Source: Bacteroidota bacterium
Lineage (GTDB): Bacteria; Bacteroidota; Bacteroidia; Flavobacteriales; Weeksellaceae
DNA: 8,650 nucleotides
Assembly: GCA_023458415.1 (NCBI GenBank)
Contig: JAEWZO010000034.1
Coordinates: 1 to 8,650, forward strand
Direction of reading: 5' to 3'
Within the stretch, counting starts at the first letter, position 1, and each line of letters begins with the position of its first letter. Below are positions 1-6,499 of the stretch, piece after piece. Both the position numbers and the translations under genes were made by a program. Below the pieces are notes generated by a model. That model was not told where the DNA came from. It saw only the letters and a list, made by a program, of their open reading frames with translations, and made no database searches.

Positions 1-36
1 TCACATTCTCATATTATCACATTCAAAAATTTTTCC

Positions 37-44
37 TATTTTTG
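37..44 (+). promoter_or_regulatory. -7 promoter box of rpsP
   Basis: TATTTTTG is a perfect match to the Bacteroidota -7 element TAnnTTTG. It lies 48 bases before the rpsP ATG, so transcription would begin near 47-50 and leave a leader of about 45 bases. I see no clear TTG -33 box at the expected distance. The leader holds a small hairpin (65-77) that is too short to call a regulator. Confidence 0.6.
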
Positions 45-92
45 CACTCTCAAAATAATTAACCGGGACGAGTTCCCAAAACTTTAAACAAT

Positions 93-713
93 ATGTCAGT
101 AAAAATCAGATTACAAAGACACGGTAAGAAAGGGAAGCCTTTCTTCCACATCGTGGTTGCAGATTCAAGATCAAGAAGAGATGGTAGATTCATCGAAAAA
201 CTTGGAACTTACAACCCAATCACCAATCCGGCAACTATTGATTTGAATGTAGATTCTGCAGTAGAATGGCTTAACAAAGGTGCGCAACCTACCGATACGG
301 CAAGAGCAATCCTTTCTTATAAAGGTGCACTTTACAAAAAACATCTTCAGGGTGGTGTTGCTAAAGGTGCTTTCGACGAAGCAGAAGCTGAAAAGAGATT
401 CAATGCTTGGTTGGAGAACAAAGAAAAAGCTGTTGCAGGTAAAGCAGAAGGTTTGGCAAACGCTAAAGCTGATGCTAAAAAAGCTGCTCTGGAAGCTGAA
501 ACTAAGAAAAACCAGGAAAGAATTGACGCTCAGAACGCACTTCTTGCTGAAGCTAAAGCTGCTGAAGAAGCTGCAAACGCTCCTGCTGAAGAAGCTGTTG
601 CTGAGGTTGACGGTGAAGCGTCTCCTGCAATTGGAGGTAACGAAGAGCCGATTGCTGAAAAAGCAGATGATGCTCCAACTGCAGAAGCAGAGGGAACTGA
701 CGCTGAAGCTTAA
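93..713 (+). CDS. rpsP: 30S ribosomal protein S16 with long acidic C-terminal tail
   Basis: S16 is a small-subunit protein that binds 16S rRNA early in 30S assembly. Residues 1-84 are the S16 core, with the typical opening MSVKIRLQRHGKKGKPFFHI, the stretch GRFIEKLGTYNP (31-42) and DTARAILSYKGALYKKHL (68-85). The protein is 206 residues, against about 82 in E. coli. The extra ~120 residues are rich in Ala, Glu and Lys. Residues 85-160 are probably helical, followed by an acidic, Pro-containing and probably disordered end. Extended S16 tails are usual in Bacteroidota as far as I recall, so this is not a fusion accident. The ATG gives the expected conserved N-terminus; the bases before it are A-rich with no Shine-Dalgarno. 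A terminator follows, separating the gene from rimM. Confidence 0.97.
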   Translation: MSVKIRLQRHGKKGKPFFHIVVADSRSRRDGRFIEKLGTYNPITNPATIDLNVDSAVEWLNKGAQPTDTARAILSYKGALYKKHLQGGVAKGAFDEAEAEKRFNAWLENKEKAVAGKAEGLANAKADAKKAALEAETKKNQERIDAQNALLAEAKAAEEAANAPAEEAVAEVDGEASPAIGGNEEPIAEKADDAPTAEAEGTDAEA

Positions 714-737
714 TTCAGAAATTCTTTACGGAAACAT

Positions 738-764
738 AAGACGTCCACAGTGGGCGTCTTTTTT
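738..764 (+). terminator. Rho-independent terminator after rpsP
   Basis: AAGACGTCCA and TGGGCGTCTT form a 10-bp stem (one T-G wobble) closed by a three-base CAG loop, and the stem runs straight into a T tract. It begins 25 bases after the rpsP stop. It should end the rpsP transcript before rimM, which has its own promoter immediately downstream. Confidence 0.85.
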
Positions 765-777
765 ATTTTCAGAATTT

Positions 778-785
778 TATCTTTG
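778..785 (+). promoter_or_regulatory. -7 promoter box of rimM, 4 bases before its ATG
   Basis: TATCTTTG is a perfect TAnnTTTG match whose last base is only 4 bases before the rimM ATG at 790. In Bacteroidota, transcription starts a few bases after this box, so the mRNA would start at or next to the A of the ATG. There is no TTG at the -33 distance, where the rpsP terminator T tract lies instead. Confidence 0.65.
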
Positions 786-789
786 CACT

Positions 790-1335
790 ATGAATAAACA
801 CGAATGTTATTTTTTGGGTAAAATAACCAGAAGACACGGTCTTCAGGGAAATGTTTTCTTAAAACTGGATACAGACCAGCCGGAAATGTACAACAAACTG
901 GATTCGATTTTTCTTGAAATTAACGGTTTGTTAGTTCCTTTTTTTGTAGCGAAACAATCCTGGAGTAAAGAGGACACGCTTATTATTTCATTCAAAAATT
1001 CTACAGAAGCTTTGGTAGATCAAACTATTGGAAAAGATGTGTACATGCCACTTTCCACGCTGCCAAAACTTACCGGAAACAAATTTTACTATCATGAAGT
1101 AATCGGTTTTGAGGTTCGTGAAACCGACGGCGAATCTTGCGGTGTTATCGAATCGGTAAATGATCAGACAGCACAGCATTATTTTATTCTGAAGTTGGGT
1201 GAAACAGAGGTGATTATTCCTATCATTCGTGACTGGATTAAAGAGGTGAACCGTGATGAAAAATACATAACCATGGAACTTCCTGAAGGATTAATGGATG
1301 TTTTCCTGAAACCTTCGGCCAACGACGAAAACTAA
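790..1335 (+). CDS. rimM: Ribosome maturation factor RimM
   Basis: RimM helps mature the 16S rRNA 3' domain during 30S assembly and binds ribosomal protein S19. The 181-residue product has the two usual domains: an N-terminal RimM barrel (about 7-88, opening FLGKITRRHGLQGNVFLK) and a C-terminal PRC barrel (about 98-175, ending in the conserved ELPEGLMD). Length is normal for the family. The frame stays open far upstream through rpsP, but that part is leucine/lysine-rich shadow; the ATG at 790 gives the conserved RimM start and follows the promoter directly. In many bacteria rimM lies between rpsP and trmD; here rpsP precedes it but trmD does not follow. The transcript is probably leaderless. 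Confidence 0.95.
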   Translation: MNKHECYFLGKITRRHGLQGNVFLKLDTDQPEMYNKLDSIFLEINGLLVPFFVAKQSWSKEDTLIISFKNSTEALVDQTIGKDVYMPLSTLPKLTGNKFYYHEVIGFEVRETDGESCGVIESVNDQTAQHYFILKLGETEVIIPIIRDWIKEVNRDEKYITMELPEGLMDVFLKPSANDEN

Positions 1336-1400
1336 TTACAAGGACTGAAAAATTCCGTTTAAAATCGCCTTTTTCATCAAAAATTAAGCCAAATTTTTAG

Positions 1401-1408
1401 TAAATTTG
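1401..1408 (+). promoter_or_regulatory. -7 promoter box of asnS
   Basis: TAAATTTG is a perfect TAnnTTTG match 20 bases before the asnS ATG, predicting a leader of about 15 bases. No -33 TTG is visible. The 93-base gap between rimM and asnS holds no convincing terminator, so rimM read-through into asnS is possible. Confidence 0.65.
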
Positions 1409-1428
1409 CAGGTACTGATTTAGAAATA

Positions 1429-2874
1429 ATGAGAACTACGATTAAAGAATTACTTAACGGCTATAAAAAAGTTTTACATCACGATATTACGGTTCAGGGA
1501 TGGGTTCGCGCATTCCGCTCCAACAGATTCATCGCGCTGAATGACGGTTCTACCATTCAGAATCTTCAGATTGTGGTGGATTTTGAAAAGTTTGATGAAA
1601 ACATTATTAAAAACATCAAAAACTCATCTTCACTTAAGATTGTAGGAGAGGTAATTGAAAGCGAAGGAAAAGGTCAGGAAATTGAAATCATCGCTAAAAA
1701 AATTGAGATTTTGGGAGATAATTTCAGTGAAGAAATGGAAAAAACCGTTCTTCAGCCTAAGAAACATTCCCTCGAAGTTTTACGCGAACAGGCGCATTTA
1801 AGATTCAGAACTAATTTGTTCGGAGCTATTTTCCGAGTTCGTCATGCTGTGAGTTTCGCAATTCATCAGTTTTTTAACGAGCGTCAGTTTTTCTACATGA
1901 ACACTCCGATTATCACGGGAGCTGATGCAGAAGGAGCGGGTGAAATGTTTGGAGTGACAAGTTTGGACCTTGATAACCTTCCAAAAACTGAAGAAGGTAA
2001 TGTAGATTTTTCTGAAGATTTCTTTGGTAAAAAAACCAATCTTACGGTTTCCGGTCAACTGAATGTTGAAACAGCCATGATGGGATTGGGAAGAGTGTAT
2101 ACTTTTGGACCGACTTTCCGTGCGGAAAATTCAAACACTACACGTCACCTTGCAGAATTCTGGATGGTGGAGCCGGAAGTGGCTTTCAACAATCTGGAAG
2201 ACAATATCGATCTCGCAGAAGATTTTCTGAAATATGTAATTGGTTATGTTCTTGAAAACTGCAAAGAAGATTTGGAGTTTCTGGATAAAAGATTCGCTGA
2301 AGAACAGAAGCAAAAACCTGAAAAAGACAGGGCTTCAGAAGGATTGATTGAAAAACTTGAGAATGTTATCAAGAAGCGTTTCAAAAGAGTTTCTTACACC
2401 GAAGCCATTGATATCTTAAGAAATTCCAAAGAAAATAAAAAAGGAAAATTCCAGTTTCCGATTGACGAGTGGGGCGCAGATTTGCAGAGTGAGCACGAAA
2501 GATTCCTTGTTGAAAAACATTTCGACAGTCCGGTAGTTTTGTTCGATTATCCAAAAGAAATCAAAGCATTCTACATGAAACTGAATGAAGACGGAAAAAC
2601 CGTTGCAGCGATGGACGTTCTTTTCCCAGGAATTGGCGAAATTATCGGTGGATCTCAAAGAGAAGAAAAGTACGAAGTACTGAAACAGAAAATGGCCGAT
2701 ATGCACGTTGATGAACACGAGCTTTGGTGGTATTTGGATACCAGAAAATTTGGTTCGGTTCCGCATGCAGGTTTCGGTCTTGGTTTGGAAAGACTGGTTC
2801 TTTTCGTAACCGGAATGACGAATATTCGCGACGTAATTCCGTTCCCGAGAACGCCGAATAACGCGGAGTTTTAA
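1429..2874 (+). CDS. asnS: Asparaginyl-tRNA synthetase
   Basis: This class IIb synthetase charges tRNA-Asn with asparagine using ATP in the cytoplasm. The 481 residues contain an N-terminal OB-fold anticodon-binding domain (about 18-100) and a class II catalytic domain (about 120-481). Motif 2 lies at 226-241 (FGPTFRAENSNTTRHL) and motif 3 at 448-459 (GFGLGLERLVLF). The end, RDVIPFPRTPNNAEF, is typical of AsnRS; RAENSNTTRHLAEF and GEIIGGSQRE separate it from aspartyl- and lysyl-tRNA synthetases. Compared with E. coli AsnRS (466 residues, from memory), the extra length is mostly a charged insertion of about 15 residues near 290-305. Having a dedicated AsnRS suggests tRNA-Asn is charged directly rather than by the GatCAB route, although both can coexist. 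Confidence 0.98.
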   Translation: MRTTIKELLNGYKKVLHHDITVQGWVRAFRSNRFIALNDGSTIQNLQIVVDFEKFDENIIKNIKNSSSLKIVGEVIESEGKGQEIEIIAKKIEILGDNFSEEMEKTVLQPKKHSLEVLREQAHLRFRTNLFGAIFRVRHAVSFAIHQFFNERQFFYMNTPIITGADAEGAGEMFGVTSLDLDNLPKTEEGNVDFSEDFFGKKTNLTVSGQLNVETAMMGLGRVYTFGPTFRAENSNTTRHLAEFWMVEPEVAFNNLEDNIDLAEDFLKYVIGYVLENCKEDLEFLDKRFAEEQKQKPEKDRASEGLIEKLENVIKKRFKRVSYTEAIDILRNSKENKKGKFQFPIDEWGADLQSEHERFLVEKHFDSPVVLFDYPKEIKAFYMKLNEDGKTVAAMDVLFPGIGEIIGGSQREEKYEVLKQKMADMHVDEHELWWYLDTRKFGSVPHAGFGLGLERLVLFVTGMTNIRDVIPFPRTPNNAEF

Positions 2875-2929
2875 TAAAATTTTATAAAAGATTTAAGATA
2901 ATTTATAAGCTATTAGAATTATTTGAGAT

Positions 2930-2937
2930 TATTTTTG
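2930..2937 (+). promoter_or_regulatory. -7 promoter box of rpoN
   Basis: TATTTTTG is a perfect TAnnTTTG match 37 bases before the rpoN ATG, giving a leader of about 33 bases. It lies in the 100-base, very AT-rich gap after asnS. That gap shows no hairpin terminator for asnS, so some rpoN expression could come from read-through. Confidence 0.55.
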
Positions 2938-2974
2938 TCAACGCCCGACAGCACTATATTGAATTGAGAAGAGA

Positions 2975-4453
2975 ATGCTAAAACAGAATATACAGCTTAA
3001 ACTTGGACAGAAGCTTGCGCCGCAACAGATCCAGCTGATGAAACTTATTCAGCTCCATACTTTGGAGTTTGAAGAAGAACTTGAGCGTGAGCTTGAGGAA
3101 AATCCTGCTCTGGAAAAAGCTACAGAAGAATCCAAGGATGAGGATTATGATGATTTGGGCGACGATTACGCAGATGAAGGAAGCGAAAGCATTGAGACCG
3201 ATTTCGATGTAGATGAATATATTTTCGATGACGAACCGGCTTATAAAACCGCATCCAGCAACTATTCTGCAGACGACGAAGATTTCGATAGCGAATCTCT
3301 TTTAACCGAAGGACAGTCGCTGTACGATTATCTTCTCGAACAGATTAATCTGGTAAACATCGAAGAAGAAGATCTGAAAATTGCAGAATATTTAATCGGA
3401 AACCTTGATAACGACGGATATTTAAGACGCGAAATTAAGCAGATTGTAGATGATCTTGCCTTTTCGGTTGGCGTTTACACAACCGTAGATAAAGTAAAAG
3501 ACGTTCTGGAAAATTATGTTCAGAAGCTTGATCCTCCCGGAGTTGGCGCAAGAGATTTGCAGGAATGTCTTCTTTTACAGATCGAGAAAAAAGTAAGTGC
3601 AGACAAAGCCGTTATTCTTGCTGCGAACATTCTTAGAAATCAGTTCGATGCTTTAACAAACAAGCATTACAGCAAAATTATTCAGAAGTACGATATCGAA
3701 GAGGAAGACCTGAAAGATGCCTTAACAGTGATTTCAAAACTTTCTCCAAAAGTGGGAGGTAATTTCGATACACAAACCATTACCATCAACCAGGAAATTA
3801 TTCCGGATTTCTCCATTCAGGTGAAAGATAACGGAAGCAAAGGTGTGGATGTGATTCCTTTACTGAACAGTAAAAATGCTCCGACATTGCGCGTTTCTGA
3901 GGAGTATAAAGATATTTTGACAACGTATTCTCACGATAAAAATTCAGCTGAACACAAGCAAGCGGCGCTTTTTATTAAGCAAAAACTTGATGCCGCAAAA
4001 TGGTATATCGATGCAATTAATCAGCGACAGAACACTCTTCTACAAACCATTACTGCGATTGTTCAGCTTCAGAAAGAATATTTTATTACCGGCGACGATA
4101 AATCTTTGAAACCAATGATTCTGAAAGATGTTGCGGATAAAACAGGTTTCGATATTTCTACCATTTCTCGTGTAGTGAAAAGTAAATACGCCGATACGCC
4201 CAATGGAATTGTTTATTTGAAAGACCTTTTCTCCGACTCATTAACCAACGATGACGGTGAAGAAGTTTCCACCAAAGAAATCAAAACACATCTTCAGGAT
4301 GTAATTGATAAGGAAAACAAACGCAAACCTTATACAGACGATGCTTTGGTTGGTCTTCTGAAAGAAAAAGGTTACAACATAGCAAGAAGAACGATTGCAA
4401 AATACAGGGAACAACTGAATATTCCGGTTGCCCGCCTTAGAAAAGAATTATAA
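2975..4453 (+). CDS. rpoN: RNA polymerase sigma-54 factor
   Basis: Sigma-54 directs RNA polymerase to -24/-12 promoters and needs an AAA+ enhancer-binding activator to open DNA. The 492 residues show the full layout. Region I (1-48) is Gln/Leu-rich with LKLGQKLAPQQIQLMKLIQL and ELEENPALE. Region II (about 50-110) is strongly acidic. The core-binding domain (about 112-300) carries LDPPGVGARDLQE near 185-197. A helix-turn-helix segment lies near 382-401, followed by KYADTPNGIVYLKDLFS. The RpoN box ARRTIAKYRE, which reads the -24 element, is at 470-479. Nothing is missing, so it should be functional. No activator gene is in the window. The upstream AGAAGAGA is a purine-rich but weak ribosome-binding site. 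Confidence 0.97.
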   Translation: MLKQNIQLKLGQKLAPQQIQLMKLIQLHTLEFEEELERELEENPALEKATEESKDEDYDDLGDDYADEGSESIETDFDVDEYIFDDEPAYKTASSNYSADDEDFDSESLLTEGQSLYDYLLEQINLVNIEEEDLKIAEYLIGNLDNDGYLRREIKQIVDDLAFSVGVYTTVDKVKDVLENYVQKLDPPGVGARDLQECLLLQIEKKVSADKAVILAANILRNQFDALTNKHYSKIIQKYDIEEEDLKDALTVISKLSPKVGGNFDTQTITINQEIIPDFSIQVKDNGSKGVDVIPLLNSKNAPTLRVSEEYKDILTTYSHDKNSAEHKQAALFIKQKLDAAKWYIDAINQRQNTLLQTITAIVQLQKEYFITGDDKSLKPMILKDVADKTGFDISTISRVVKSKYADTPNGIVYLKDLFSDSLTNDDGEEVSTKEIKTHLQDVIDKENKRKPYTDDALVGLLKEKGYNIARRTIAKYREQLNIPVARLRKEL

Positions 4454-4482
4454 AAAAAATCATCCGCAAAGGATGATTTTTT
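4453..4482. terminator. Bidirectional terminator between rpoN and the membrane-protein gene
   Basis: An A run and ATCATCC pair with GGATGAT and a T run around a GCAAA loop. Both strands therefore read as a hairpin followed by a T tract. It fills most of the 36-base gap between two convergent genes, touching the last base of the rpoN stop codon and ending 8 bases from the other gene's stop. Confidence 0.85.
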
Positions 4483-4489
4483 ATTTCGT

Positions 4490-5161
4490 TTAATTTTCAC
4501 TGTCCATTTCCTGTAGCTGCTTCAGATTTCTTCCGAGTCGATTGAGAATAATTCCGTACACAACGCGGTAATAAAGAATAATCAGTCCAATCATGAGGAG
4601 AATCATCAACGTCGAACCTATCATAAATCCAATCAATGTTGGATGATCCATGTGAATATTCTGTGCAGATAGAACTTTAAATGTAAAGCCCATCATGATT
4701 ACCATAAACAAAAGCAGTAAGGCAATATTGGCGAGAATGAAATGATTCACCGTTCTTTTGAATCGTATAATTTGCAAAATGAATTTCTTAAGATTCGATT
4801 CTACATGAATTTTTTTATAATTGATGAAAAACTTCACCACAAAAAAAGCGGTAACCAACAGACTTACGATTTTTAACCCCATATAAAGGTGAGCGAAATT
4901 GGATTCCAGTTCGGTACTTTTTGTAATTCCAAGACGAGCCAAAACATTGAAAAATTCTGCGGAATCATCATTGTGACTGATGTAATAAACGTTCATCACC
5001 AGAAAAACCAAAAACTCAGCAATACTGATCCACAGAATGTACTTTACGTAATTTCTGGATTTCTGGTTCAGCATCGAAAGAATTTCACCGGTATCGTATT
5101 TCGGTTTTACTTCCTGCTGTTGCCAGGTGTTTTTAAAACTGTCTATATCAAAATCAGGCAT
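4490..5161 (-). CDS. Four-helix membrane protein, putative anti-sigma factor of the adjacent ECF sigma
   Basis: I do not recognise a characterised family with certainty. The 223 residues contain an N-terminal cytosolic-looking segment (1-38, with SFKNTWQQQEV) and four hydrophobic helices near 39-61, 94-113, 140-162 and 176-200. A Lys/Arg-rich loop lies between helices 2 and 3, and the tail (201-223) is charged. There is no cleavable signal peptide and no enzyme motif. The ATG overlaps the end of the sigma gene by 8 bases (ATGCCTGA) with GGAG 5-8 bases upstream, which suggests translational coupling. ECF sigma genes are commonly followed by a membrane anti-sigma gene, so that role is inferred from position. 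The His/Cys pattern of zinc-binding anti-sigma domains is absent. From memory, similar flavobacterial proteins are sometimes labelled beta-carotene 15,15'-monooxygenase; nothing seen here supports that. Confidence 0.75.
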   Translation of the reverse strand: MPDFDIDSFKNTWQQQEVKPKYDTGEILSMLNQKSRNYVKYILWISIAEFLVFLVMNVYYISHNDDSAEFFNVLARLGITKSTELESNFAHLYMGLKIVSLLVTAFFVVKFFINYKKIHVESNLKKFILQIIRFKRTVNHFILANIALLLLFMVIMMGFTFKVLSAQNIHMDHPTLIGFMIGSTLMILLMIGLIILYYRVVYGIILNRLGRNLKQLQEMDSEN

Positions 5162-5648
5162 GTTTCTCCATTAGTTCTTTTAAAGTTTTTTTCAGGCGGT
5201 TCATTTTCACACGAGCATTTACTTCCGTTATACCGAGGTTTTCGGCAATTTCGCGGTAAGGTAAATCGTCCAGATACATCATCACAATGGCTCGTTCCAC
5301 CTTGGGCAGCATTTTGATCACTTTATACAGAAGGGCCACCTGCTGCTGTTTTTCATCATCGTCTTCCAGAAAATCTTTGATATGAAAATCGTGCAGTTCG
5401 TCGGTTTGTGGCGATCTGTTTTTCTTCCGGAAAAGCGTAATGGCCGTATTCAGGGCAACCCGGTACATCCATGTCGAAATTTTCGACTGCCCTTTGAATG
5501 TGTCGTAAGAACGCCAAAGTTGTAACACAATTTCCTGAAAAAGATCCTGTTCGTCTTCGGCAGTGTTCGTGTAAAGCCGGGAAATCTTAATAACAAGTCC
5601 CTGGTTATCTTTGATGAGTTGCGAAAATTCTTTCTGTTTTGCTTCCAC
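5154..5648 (-). CDS. ECF-type RNA polymerase sigma factor (sigma-70 family)
   Basis: This small alternative sigma factor would redirect RNA polymerase to a specific stress regulon. The 164 residues hold region 2 (about 8-78; core-binding and -10-reading helix in DLFQEIVLQLWRSYDTFKG, with STWMYRVALNTAI after it). A short acidic linker (about 80-100, DFLEDDDEK) follows. Region 4 (about 103-160) has the helix-turn-helix LPYREIAENLGITEVNARVKMNRLKK. Regions 1 and 3 are absent, which defines the ECF group. The start is GTG at 5648: no ATG occurs in frame before the middle of region 2, and the frame closes at an upstream stop at 5679-5681. The second GTG at 5656 is in another frame. The gene likely forms a two-gene operon with the overlapping membrane protein. 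Target promoters cannot be told from this window. Confidence 0.93.
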   Translation of the reverse strand: MEAKQKEFSQLIKDNQGLVIKISRLYTNTAEDEQDLFQEIVLQLWRSYDTFKGQSKISTWMYRVALNTAITLFRKKNRSPQTDELHDFHIKDFLEDDDEKQQQVALLYKVIKMLPKVERAIVMMYLDDLPYREIAENLGITEVNARVKMNRLKKTLKELMEKHA

Positions 5649-5666
5649 TGCGACACTTAGAAGTAG

Positions 5667-5694
5667 CGAAGATAAATATTATTCTTCTACACAA
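5667..5694 (-). promoter_or_regulatory. Probable promoter of the ECF sigma operon
   Basis: On the minus strand, TATCTTCG (5674-5667) matches TAnnTTTG with one mismatch. A TTG (5694-5692) lies 17 bases upstream, at an acceptable -33 distance. The leader would be about 14 bases to the GTG. This is a housekeeping-type promoter; I cannot exclude a separate autoregulated ECF promoter further up. Confidence 0.45.
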
Positions 5695-5738
5695 AAACTG
5701 CGTTGCTTAACATTTAACAGTTTTTTAAAGATTTATTG

Positions 5739-5769
5739 TTGGTGTAATTCATAAAGTCTACTAAATTTG
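5739..5769 (+). promoter_or_regulatory. Promoter of the peroxiredoxin gene
   Basis: TAAATTTG (5762-5769) is a perfect -7 box, with TTG at 5739-5741 placed 20 bases upstream as the -33 element. Transcription should start near 5773-5776, leaving a leader of about 20 A-rich bases. Among the promoters in the window, this and the sigma promoter are the only ones with both elements visible. Confidence 0.65.
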
Positions 5770-5775
5770 TAGACT
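5755..5775. promoter_or_regulatory. Perfect inverted repeat over the peroxiredoxin -7 box, probable operator
   Basis: Two 7-base arms, AGTCTAC and GTAGACT, flank a 7-base spacer TAAATTT, making a 21-bp site centred on 5765. The -7 box begins at the spacer and ends on the first base of the right arm, so a bound dimer would block polymerase. The site lies at or before the predicted start of transcription, so it acts as DNA rather than as an RNA hairpin. The regulator is unknown. The arms do not look like the known OxyR or PerR sites I can recall. Confidence 0.6.
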
Positions 5776-5796
5776 ATTAATTTTAAAACGAAAAAT

Positions 5797-6432
5797 ATGT
5801 CAATTAAATTAGGAGATACAGCCCCGAACTTTCAAGCCGATTCATCTTTAGGAAACCTGGATTTTTATGAATTTTTAGGCGATCAGTGGGGAATTCTATT
5901 TTCTCACCCTGCAGATTATACGCCGGTTTGTACAACTGAATTGGGGATGACTTCAAAACTGAAAGGCGAATTTGAAAAACGCAATACTAAAGTTATCGCC
6001 CTTTCAGTAGACGATGCAGAAGATCACAGAGGTTGGGTGAAAGACATCAACGAAACACAGAACTGTACCGTAGATTTCCCGATTATCGCGGATAAAGACA
6101 AGAAAGTTTCGGAAATGTACGATTTCATTCATCCCAATGCGTCTGCAACGGCGACCGTAAGATCTTTGCTGATTATCGATCCTCAAAAGAAGGTGCGTCT
6201 TATAATAACATATCCTGCGTCTACAGGAAGAAACTTTGATGAGATTCTTCGCGTTCTGGATTCACTTCAGTTGGTTGATCAGGAAAAAATTGCAACTCCG
6301 GTGAACTGGAAAGACGGTGATGATGTGATAATTCCGCCGGCTGTTTCCAATGAAGAAGCAGAAAAACTGTTTCCAAAAGGCTTCCGCGAGGTAAAACCTT
6401 ATCTACGTTTTACACCGCAGCCTAATAAATAA
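5797..6432 (+). CDS. Peroxiredoxin, Prx6 (1-Cys) subfamily
   Basis: This thiol peroxidase reduces hydrogen peroxide, organic peroxides and possibly peroxynitrite. The 211 residues show the thioredoxin-like AhpC/TSA domain (about 3-150) and the Prx6-type C-terminal domain (about 155-205, with ATPVNWKDGDDVIIP). The active site SHPADYTPVCTTE supplies H37, T42 and peroxidatic C45; R122 is the conserved arginine. Human PRDX6 has the near-identical SHPRDFTPVCTTE. The only other cysteine, C90, matches the position of Cys91 in human PRDX6 rather than a classical resolving cysteine, so a 1-Cys mechanism with an outside reductant is expected. The gene is transcribed away from the ECF sigma gene, alone, from a promoter that carries a palindromic operator. 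The ATG sits in an A-rich context with no Shine-Dalgarno. Confidence 0.95.
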   Translation: MSIKLGDTAPNFQADSSLGNLDFYEFLGDQWGILFSHPADYTPVCTTELGMTSKLKGEFEKRNTKVIALSVDDAEDHRGWVKDINETQNCTVDFPIIADKDKKVSEMYDFIHPNASATATVRSLLIIDPQKKVRLIITYPASTGRNFDEILRVLDSLQLVDQEKIATPVNWKDGDDVIIPPAVSNEEAEKLFPKGFREVKPYLRFTPQPNK

Positions 6433-6470
6433 ACTCCTGTTTTTCTCAGGATTAATTTGATTATTGCAAG

Positions 6471-6499
6471 ATTCCTTCAGTTAATGAAGGAATTTTTTT
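6471..6499 (+). terminator. Rho-independent terminator after the peroxiredoxin gene
   Basis: ATTCCTTCA and TGAAGGAAT form a perfect 9-bp stem with a GTTAA loop, followed by a run of T to 6499. The T run covers two of the three bases of the stop codon of the convergent deoD gene (6498-6500). On the opposite strand the hairpin is not followed by a T tract, so it should act mainly on the peroxiredoxin transcript. Confidence 0.87.

Noticed and set aside
65..77. Hairpin GGGA-CGAGT-TCCC in the rpsP leader as an autoregulatory r-protein site
   Set aside because: The stem is only 4 bp and there is no comparative support.
280..789. Long open frame upstream of and in frame with rimM, suggesting a 351-residue protein
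   Set aside because: It runs through rpsP in another frame; the Leu/Lys-rich product is the shifted reading of repeated Ala/Glu codons. RimM homology starts exactly at the ATG at 790, after a terminator and promoter.
2874..2885. 12-base palindrome ATAAAATTTTAT after asnS as an operator or terminator
   Set aside because: Pure A/T in an AT-rich gap, expected by chance; no G/C stem, so not a terminator.
4490..5161. Membrane protein as a carotenoid oxygenase
   Set aside because: No iron-binding histidine pattern or propeller-like length; four hydrophobic helices and the sigma overlap point elsewhere.
5450..5656. Alternative GTG at 5656 as the start of the sigma gene or of a separate small gene
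   Set aside because: It is in a different frame from the sigma domains and its product is a basic, low-complexity shadow.
6435..6451. Small inverted repeat TCCTG/CAGGA after the peroxiredoxin gene as a terminator
   Set aside because: Short stem without a T tract; the far better hairpin at 6471-6499 follows.
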